Positions 1 through 4,569 of a DNA stretch of 5,496 nucleotides are shown in pieces. Both the position numbers and the translations under genes were made by a program. Positions within the stretch are counted from its first letter, which is position 1. The number at the start of each line of letters is the position of its first letter. Source of the DNA: Verrucomicrobiota bacterium (GTDB lineage: Bacteria > Verrucomicrobiota > Verrucomicrobiia > Limisphaerales > JAGWYX01); contig JAGWYX010000326.1 of the NCBI GenBank assembly GCA_018969165.1, positions 1-5,496 on the forward strand, in the 5' to 3' direction. The notes under the pieces are model-generated. The model did no database searches. It saw nothing but the letters and a program-made list of their open reading frames with translations, and was not told where the DNA came from.

Positions 1-167
1 GACCCGTTGGTCTTGATCATGCCGAGGTTGACGCCTTTGCGGAGGCCGCGTTTGTTGGCGGGGGCGCCGGGGGCGCGCTGGGGGAGGGCGCTCAGGCCGA
101 GGGCCGCCGCCGTGACGGTGGCCGAGGTGGACTTCAAGAATTCCCGCCGGGTCAGGTGCGCGTTCAT
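1..167 (-). CDS. Tat-exported protein, N-terminal fragment; possible sugar phosphate isomerase/epimerase
   Basis: Only the first 55 codons lie in the window; the gene continues past position 1. The start is the ATG at 167-165; no ATG, GTG or TTG lies in frame in the short gap before it. The peptide opens with a twin-arginine signal, TRREFLK at about residues 6-12, followed by an Ala/Thr/Leu-rich hydrophobic stretch (about 14-28) and a Pro/Ala-rich segment around residues 29-36, so Tat export is likely. After it comes RGLRKGVNLGMIK, which resembles the first beta strand of the xylose-isomerase-like TIM barrel proteins (sugar phosphate isomerase/epimerase, hydroxypyruvate isomerase type) that often carry Tat signals in Verrucomicrobiota and Planctomycetota. 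That family call is inference from about 15 residues and is weak; the export signal is seen directly. It lies 43 bp downstream of the oxidoreductase on the same strand, so co-transcription is likely. No Shine-Dalgarno sequence is visible. Confidence 0.6.
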   Translation of the reverse strand, partial: MNAHLTRREFLKSTSATVTAAALGLSALPQRAPGAPANKRGLRKGVNLGMIKTNG

Positions 168-175
168 AGTCGGGT

Positions 176-206
176 GCCGCCGATGGGGCGGGCGCCCCGC
201 GGCGGC
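176..206 (-). repeat. GC-rich intercistronic hairpin
   Basis: Read on the minus strand, the gap between the two genes folds as a near-perfect stem: gccgccg pairs with cggcggc (7 bp), then a 1/2-nt internal loop, then ggggcg facing cgcccc (6 bp, or 5 bp closing a tetraloop). It starts 4 nt after the oxidoreductase stop codon and ends 8 nt before the next start codon. There is no T-tract, so it does not look like an intrinsic terminator. It covers the place where a ribosome binding site would be, so it could stabilise the upstream message or reduce translation of the downstream gene; that role is inference. Confidence 0.5.
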
Positions 207-210
207 TGGT

Positions 211-1524
211 TTAGACGAACTTGGTGATGCCGGGCAAGGCCATCGGCGGGGCGGAGAGGCTCATGGTCCAGGAGAGGTTCTCGGGGTAGAGGTTTTCCTG
301 GGAATGGAGGGCCTGCTCCCAAGTGATTTGCTGGCCGGTGTAAGCGGCCATGCGGCCCATGAGGGCCATCAGGGTGGTGGAGGCCATGCGGTCGCCGTCG
401 TTGAGGTATTTGCCCGACCGGATCGAGGCGAACAGTTCGTTGTGCTCGATCTGGTACATGTCCAGGTCCTGGCGTTTGGGGTAACGCCAGGCGTTTTCGC
501 CGGTGATGACCGGCGCCGACCAATTGGGGATGGTGCCGGCGCCGCGGGTACCGAGCAGGTAATCGGAGTTGTCGTTGTAACAGCCGCTGATCTGCCGGCA
601 GGCCAGGAAGGCGCGCTCGCCGTTGGCGAACTCGTAATTGACCTCGAAATGGTCGTAGATGTTGCCGCCGTGGCTGGGGATCTGGCGGCCGCCGACGGCG
701 ACCGCGCGGGTGGGCGGGACATCGCGCATGGCCCAGGCGATTTTATCGACGCTGTGGACGGCCTGTTCGACGATGCTGTCGCCGCAAAGCCAGACGAAGT
801 TGTACCAGTTGCGGAGCTGCCACTCGACATCGGTGCAGTTGGCCGGGCGCCGGTCGGCCGGAGGCATGGGTTTGACCGGGCTGGTGTAGTAGGTGGCGTA
901 GATCGCGCGCAGATCGCCGATGGCGCCGTCGTGGATGTGCTGGTAGAAGGCGCGCCGGGAGGTGTTGTAGCGCCAGCAAAAGCCGGCGACCAGCGCGATC
1001 GGTTTCTGCTTGGATTCGGCGACCGATTCCATGACCGAGCGCAGGCCGGGGGCATCCGTCGCGACGGGTTTCTCGCAGAAGATATGTTTATTGGCGGCGA
1101 CGGCGGCCTTGAGGTGGACCGGGCGGAAGCCCGGCGGGGTCGTGAGGATCACCACGTCCACCCCGCTGTCCAGGACTTTCTGGTAGGCATCCAGGCCGAT
1201 AAAGGAGTGATCGTCCTGGACCTTGACCTTGTCCGGGGCCTGGCGGCGCAGTTCGGCCAGGCTGGCCTGCAACCGTTCCGGGAAGACATCGGCCATGGCG
1301 GTGAGCATCACATTGTTGTCGGCATGGAGGGCCTGGGCGGCGGCGCCCGTGCCGCGCCCGCCGCAGCCGATGAGGCCGACCTTGAGGGTCTCGCTGTTGG
1401 GGGCCTGGGCGCGGCCGGACAACGCCCACTGGGAGGCCAACGCCCCGCCCAGGACGGCGGTGGTCGAGGTCTTAAGGAACTGCCGGCGCGAGGTCGAGTT
1501 GGGGGGAGCGGGAGATGGGTTCAT
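211..1524 (-). CDS. Gfo/Idh/MocA-family NAD(P)-dependent oxidoreductase, Tat-exported
   Basis: A complete 437-residue member of the glucose-fructose oxidoreductase/inositol dehydrogenase/MocA family, which oxidises or rearranges sugars and polyols using nicotinamide cofactor. A twin-arginine signal, SRRQFLK at residues 12-18, is followed by a hydrophobic run and a likely AQA cleavage site at about residue 41. The mature part opens with a Rossmann dinucleotide fold, VGLIGCGGRG at residues 49-58. The family signature CEKP is at 150-153, with K152 the conserved cofactor/catalytic lysine. EQAVHSVD at 253-260 supplies the usual H257 and D260 of the active-site region; an alpha/beta C-terminal domain follows. 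The ATG at 1524 is the first usable start, because an in-frame TGA lies at 1557-1555 with no start codon between. No Shine-Dalgarno is visible. It is the first gene of a two-gene minus-strand unit behind a good promoter. The substrate cannot be read from sequence. Family call firm; export likely. Confidence 0.93.
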   Translation of the reverse strand: MNPSPAPPNSTSRRQFLKTSTTAVLGGALASQWALSGRAQAPNSETLKVGLIGCGGRGTGAAAQALHADNNVMLTAMADVFPERLQASLAELRRQAPDKVKVQDDHSFIGLDAYQKVLDSGVDVVILTTPPGFRPVHLKAAVAANKHIFCEKPVATDAPGLRSVMESVAESKQKPIALVAGFCWRYNTSRRAFYQHIHDGAIGDLRAIYATYYTSPVKPMPPADRRPANCTDVEWQLRNWYNFVWLCGDSIVEQAVHSVDKIAWAMRDVPPTRAVAVGGRQIPSHGGNIYDHFEVNYEFANGERAFLACRQISGCYNDNSDYLLGTRGAGTIPNWSAPVITGENAWRYPKRQDLDMYQIEHNELFASIRSGKYLNDGDRMASTTLMALMGRMAAYTGQQITWEQALHSQENLYPENLSWTMSLSAPPMALPGITKFV

Positions 1525-1553
1525 GAGGAGATAGGCGTTCGATCGCTGGCCTA

Positions 1554-1582
1554 CTCATAGGTTTTACGCCCGCACGCGTCAA
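1554..1582 (-). promoter_or_regulatory. Candidate sigma-70-type promoter for the oxidoreductase unit
   Basis: On the minus strand TTGACG (1582-1577, 5 of 6 matches to the -35 consensus) is followed after exactly 17 bases by TATGAG (1559-1554, 4 of 6 matches to the -10 consensus). Transcription would start near 1547, giving a leader of roughly 20-25 bases before the ATG at 1524. Position, spacing and sequence all fit. It remains a prediction, since consensus use in this phylum is only partly known. Confidence 0.55.
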
Positions 1583-1587
1583 GGACA

Positions 1588-1600
1588 GAGGTCGGACCTC
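1588..1600. promoter_or_regulatory. 13-bp perfect palindrome, possible regulator-binding site
   Basis: gaggtc-g-gacctc is a perfect 6-bp inverted repeat around one central base. It ends 5 bp upstream of the -35 box of the minus-strand promoter, about -42 to -54 from the predicted start. That is where a transcription activator would bind next to RNA polymerase. No regulator gene is in the window, and the identity of any binding protein is unknown. Confidence 0.35.
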
Positions 1601-1612
1601 GGTTTGCCACTC

Positions 1613-1633
1613 CGGCCCGGCGCGGCCGGGCCG
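1613..1633. repeat. Perfect 9-bp GC hairpin in the divergent intergenic region
   Basis: cggcccggc and gccgggccg pair perfectly across a 3-base loop (gcg). It lies upstream of both divergent genes and has no T-tract on either strand, so it is not a terminator. It could be an operator-like dyad or just a by-product of high GC content. Confidence 0.3.
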
Positions 1634-1743
1634 CCACCGCAGGGGACGGGCGGAGGCCGAGAATAATCGTGCAGGGGCGATCGCCATGTTCGCGCAGCAT
1701 CGGTCTTTTGTTGTGGGTTCGACGACTCGGGCGGCCCGTTTAT

Positions 1744-1771
1744 TTGAAGTTCGGAGGGGCGGCCAAATAAT
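1744..1771 (+). promoter_or_regulatory. Weak candidate promoter for the pyrophosphatase gene
   Basis: TTGAAG (1744-1749, 4 of 6 matches to -35) is separated by 16 bases from AATAAT (1766-1771, 5 of 6 matches to -10). It is the best plus-strand match I found by eye between 1525 and 1878. It would give a leader of about 100 bases. The rest of this 354-bp divergent intergenic region holds no credible gene. Confidence 0.3.
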
Positions 1772-1774
1772 GCG

Positions 1775-1824
1775 CTTGACCGGTGGGGCGGTTTGAATTA
1801 GTTGGCTGGGCGGCATCGGTCAAG
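1775..1824. repeat. Separated 8-bp inverted repeat in the pyrophosphatase leader
   Basis: cttgaccg (1775-1782) and cggtcaag (1817-1824) are exact reverse complements 34 bases apart. If transcription starts near 1778, they lie at the beginning of the leader and could form a long-range stem. A match of this length can also arise by chance in a region this size, so support is modest. Confidence 0.25.
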
Positions 1825-1878
1825 ATGATTAACTTGCACTGACGTATATGTCCGCATCCGTTTATCTTGGGTAATTCT

Positions 1879-4308
1879 ATGCGAAATTATAAATCGATCG
1901 TCCGGGACCTGTTGGTCCTGGCTCTGGGGGTTGGCGCCGCCGGCAGCGCCGCCGCGGGGGAAGCTGACATCCGGCTGCCGGATTTGGCCCCCGTCCAGTT
2001 TCACCTTTTTGGCGGGACGGTCAGCGGCTTGGCCTTGATGTACGTGGGGCTGGTGGTGTGCGCGATTGGCGCGCTGTTCGGCCTGGTCCAGTATCAGCAG
2101 ACCAAGGCCCTGCCCGTGCACGAGACCATGCGGAACGTCTCGAACATCATCTGGGAGACGTGCAAGACCTACCTGATCCAGCAGGGTAAGTTTCTGGTGA
2201 TTCTCTGGGCGTTGATTGCAGTCTGCATCGTTTATTACTTTGTCGGTCTGCAAGGCAACAGTTTCGGCCATGTCCTGGTGATCCTGCTGTGCTCGATCCT
2301 GGGCATTCTGGGGTCCTATGGGGTGGCCTGGTTCGGGATTCGGATCAATACGACTTCGAACTCGCGCACGTCGTTCTCGGCGCTGCACGGCCGACCGGTT
2401 GTCACCCTTGGCATCCCGTTGCGCTCGGGCATGAGCGTCGGGTTGCTGCTGGTGGCGGTCGAGCTGTTCTTCATGACCTGCATCCTGGTCTTGCTGCCCA
2501 AGGAATTGGTCGGCCCGTGCTTTATCGGGTTCGCGATTGGCGAATCCCTCGGGGCCAGCGCGCTGCGCATCTGCGGCGGCATCTTCACCAAGATCGCCGA
2601 CATTGGGTCGGACCTGATGAAGATCGTGTTCAAACTCCCCGAAGACGATCCGAAGAACCCGGGGGTGATTGCCGACTGCACGGGGGACAACGCGGGCGAC
2701 AGCGTGGGGCCGACGGCCGACGGGTTCGAGACCTACGGGGTGACGGGGGTGGCGCTGATCGCCTTCCTGGCGCTGGCGCTGGCGGGCAACCCGCTGATCT
2801 GCGGCACGCTGATCATCTGGTTGTTCGTCATGCGGACGCTGATGATCGTGACCTCGCTGGTGTCGTATTTTGTGAATCAGGCGGTGACGCAGGCGAAGTA
2901 CGGGCAGATGAAAGATTTCGATTTCGAGGCGCCGCTGACGCACCTGGTATGGATCACCTCCGGGATCTCGATTCTGGTCACGTTTGTCGCAAGCGACCTG
3001 TTGCTGAGCGGGCAGGCCGGGATCGACCCGAGCCTGTGGTGGGTGCTGTCGGCGATCATCAGTTGCGGCACGGTCGCGGGGGCGTTGATCCCGGAATTCA
3101 CCAAGGTCTTCACCAGCACCAACTCACGCCACGTGCGCGAGGTGATGAACTGCTCGCGGCACGGCGGCGCGTCCTTGAACATCCTGTCCGGGTTCGTGTG
3201 CGGCAATTTTTCGGCGTTTTGGGAGGGGTTGGTGATTCTGGTACTGATGGCCCTGGCGTATTACTTCTCCCAGTTGGCTCCGATCCAGGAAATGATGCCG
3301 GACAAGTTCAAGTTCGCGGCGCCGATCTTCGCCTTCGGCCTGGTGGCATTCGGGTTCCTGGGGATGGGCCCGGTGACGATCGCGGTGGACAGCTACGGGC
3401 CGGTGACCGACAACGCGCAGTCGGTTTATGAGCTGAGCCAGATCGAGGCGCACCCGAACGTGCGGGAGGAAATCAAGCGGGACTACGGGTTTGACCCGGA
3501 CTTCGAGAACGCCAAGTATCAACTCGAGAAGGGCGACGGGGCGGGGAACACGTTTAAGGCGACGGCCAAGCCGGTGTTGATCGGCACGGCGGTGGTGGGG
3601 GCGACCACGATGGTGTTCGGGATCATCATCCTGCTGGAGAACCTGTTTGGCGGGGTGGTGACCAAGTTGAGCCTGGTGCAGCCGGAGGTCATTCTCGGCC
3701 TGCTGACGGGTGGCGCGGTGATTTACTGGTTTACGGGCGCCTCGACGCAGGCGGTGGTGACGGGCGCCTACCGGGCGGTGGTGTATATCAAGGAGCACAT
3801 CAAGCTCGACGCCTCGAAGGCCTCGGTGGCCGACAGCAAAGAGGTCGTGCGCATCTGCACGGTCTATGCGCAGAAGGGGATGTGGAATATTTTCATCGTG
3901 ATCTTCTGCCTGGCGCTGGCGCTGCCGTTCTTCAACCCGTACTATTTCATCGGTTACCTGGTGGCGATCGCGTTCTTCGGTCTGTTCCAGGCCGTGTTCA
4001 TGGCCAATGCCGGCGGCGCCTGGGATAACGCCAAGAAGATCGTCGAAGTCGAGCTACGCCAGAAAGGGACCGAACTCCACGCGGCCACGGTCGTCGGCGA
4101 CACGGTGGGCGATCCGTTCAAGGACACCTCGTCGGTGTCGTTGAACCCGGTGATCAAATTCACGACGTTGTTTGGGCTGCTGGCGGTGGAGATCGCGGTG
4201 ACGATGCAATCGCAAGGACTCAAAACGGCGATCGGCGGCATCTTCTTCGTGGTGGCGCTGGTGTTTGCCTATCGCTCGTTCTACGCGATGCGGATTCCGG
4301 AGGAATAA
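1879..4308 (+). CDS. hppA: Membrane-bound proton-translocating pyrophosphatase, K+-independent, divergent
   Basis: An integral membrane enzyme that couples PPi hydrolysis to H+ export, 809 residues with about 16 membrane helices. Numbered from the ATG at 1879, the Mg-PPi residues align with the family: R230, TK at 237-238, D241, D245, E255 in PEDDP, D266, D270 and D274 in a GDNAGDS version of the DNVGDNVGD motif, D281, D504 and D511 in DSYGPVTDNA, N557, D716 and K719 in GGAWDNAKK, and D741, D745, K748, D749 in GDTVGDPFKD. K560 in GNTFKA sits where canonical enzymes carry Ala (K+-dependent) or Lys (K+-independent), which indicates K+ independence. Residues 1-26 look like a signal peptide or extra helix ending GSAAAG. 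Usual family length is about 650-770; the excess comes from this N-terminus, a longer loop at 515-555 and the C-terminal helix. A TTG at 1867 could add four residues; upstream TGA is at 1840. No Shine-Dalgarno is seen. It appears monocistronic. Confidence 0.95.
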   Translation: MRNYKSIVRDLLVLALGVGAAGSAAAGEADIRLPDLAPVQFHLFGGTVSGLALMYVGLVVCAIGALFGLVQYQQTKALPVHETMRNVSNIIWETCKTYLIQQGKFLVILWALIAVCIVYYFVGLQGNSFGHVLVILLCSILGILGSYGVAWFGIRINTTSNSRTSFSALHGRPVVTLGIPLRSGMSVGLLLVAVELFFMTCILVLLPKELVGPCFIGFAIGESLGASALRICGGIFTKIADIGSDLMKIVFKLPEDDPKNPGVIADCTGDNAGDSVGPTADGFETYGVTGVALIAFLALALAGNPLICGTLIIWLFVMRTLMIVTSLVSYFVNQAVTQAKYGQMKDFDFEAPLTHLVWITSGISILVTFVASDLLLSGQAGIDPSLWWVLSAIISCGTVAGALIPEFTKVFTSTNSRHVREVMNCSRHGGASLNILSGFVCGNFSAFWEGLVILVLMALAYYFSQLAPIQEMMPDKFKFAAPIFAFGLVAFGFLGMGPVTIAVDSYGPVTDNAQSVYELSQIEAHPNVREEIKRDYGFDPDFENAKYQLEKGDGAGNTFKATAKPVLIGTAVVGATTMVFGIIILLENLFGGVVTKLSLVQPEVILGLLTGGAVIYWFTGASTQAVVTGAYRAVVYIKEHIKLDASKASVADSKEVVRICTVYAQKGMWNIFIVIFCLALALPFFNPYYFIGYLVAIAFFGLFQAVFMANAGGAWDNAKKIVEVELRQKGTELHAATVVGDTVGDPFKDTSSVSLNPVIKFTTLFGLLAVEIAVTMQSQGLKTAIGGIFFVVALVFAYRSFYAMRIPEE

Positions 4309-4316
4309 CGAGCGAG

Positions 4317-4338
4317 GCCTGGCTGCCGACAGGCAGGC
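4317..4338 (+). repeat. Small hairpin after the pyrophosphatase stop codon
   Basis: gcctg-g-ctg pairs with cag-g-caggc around a ccga loop (5 bp, one G/G mismatch, 3 bp), starting 8 bases after the TAA. There is no T-tract, so it is more likely a 3'-end stabilising structure than a terminator. Between this hairpin and the inverted repeat at 4417 I see nothing else. Confidence 0.3.
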
Positions 4339-4416
4339 GCACAGAGGAGATACCGGAAGCACACCCAGACCGCGCGTACCCCAACCGACCGGGAAGGAGA
4401 TCTGAGAGCGTTTTGG

Positions 4417-4535
4417 AAAAATGCGGAGCGCGGCTGGGTCGTCCTCGACCAGCCGCAGCACGTCTTGCGTTTCGGGCACGTGTTACTCCGCCGCCGCGCT
4501 GCGGCTGGTCTTCGACCCAGCCGCGCTCCGTTTTT
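4417..4535. repeat. Inverted pair of REP-like hairpin units flanked by A5/T5; likely bidirectional terminator
   Basis: The left arm at 4424-4459 and the right arm at 4498-4530 are reverse complements: 18 bp identical at the outer end (cggagcgcggctgggtcg) and 13 bp at the inner end (gaccagccgcagc), separated by a 5/2-base internal loop. The stem continues into aaaaa at 4417-4421 facing ttttt at 4531-4535. The spacer is 38 bp. Each arm is also a hairpin by itself, because gcggctgg and ccagccgc face each other across 11 bases in the left arm and 8 in the right. Each unit, read outward, therefore ends in a T-tract like an intrinsic terminator. The layout resembles paired REP elements (BIMEs) and probably stops hppA transcription. 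Dispersal elsewhere in the genome is inferred, not seen. Confidence 0.7.
4498..4535 (+). terminator. Probable intrinsic terminator for the pyrophosphatase gene
   Basis: The right-hand unit gives a GC-rich stem (gcggctgg with ccagccgc), followed by gctccg and then five T residues at 4531-4535. The left unit is the same structure facing the minus strand, with its T-tract at 4421-4417. The plus-strand terminator is about 190 bases past the hppA stop codon. The T-tract is short, and six bases separate it from the inner stem; the larger two-arm stem reaches it directly. Confidence 0.5.
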
Positions 4536-4569
4536 GAAAGAAGGTCTGAGGCGGCGTCTCGCTAGTGGT

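Noticed and set aside
7..1560. A 517-codon open frame on the plus strand
   Set aside because: It lies antisense to the oxidoreductase, whose minus-strand frame has the Rossmann, CEKP and EQxxHxxD motifs. The plus-strand translation is low-complexity Gly/Val/Asp/Arg-rich sequence with no recognisable motif, as expected of a shadow frame in high-GC DNA.
1613..1633. The 9-bp GC hairpin as an intrinsic terminator
   Set aside because: There is no T-tract on either side, and it sits between divergent genes where no transcript is expected to end.
1776..1804. TTGACC at 1776-1781 as the -35 box of the hppA promoter
   Set aside because: No sequence resembling a -10 box lies 16-18 bases downstream; the candidates there match only about two of six positions. 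The pair at 1744-1771 is better.
1798..2943. A 381-codon open frame on the minus strand
   Set aside because: It is antisense to the pyrophosphatase. The translation is dominated by Gln, Arg, His and Asp without hydrophobic structure, a codon-shadow pattern.
2289..3431. A 380-codon plus-strand frame inside the pyrophosphatase gene
   Set aside because: It overlaps the well-supported hppA frame in another phase and is Arg/Gly-rich with no domain signal.
3124..3798. A 224-codon minus-strand frame, rich in His and Arg
   Set aside because: It is antisense to conserved pyrophosphatase motifs and has no recognisable features.
4054..4479. A 141-codon minus-strand frame starting in the intergenic region
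   Set aside because: Its N-terminal part is only the translation of the inverted-repeat arm (VLRLVEDDPAALR) and the rest is antisense to hppA.
4417..4535. The inverted repeat as ends of an insertion sequence or a CRISPR-like array
   Set aside because: The spacer is only 38 bp with no transposase, no target-site duplication is evident, and there are only two units in opposite orientation.
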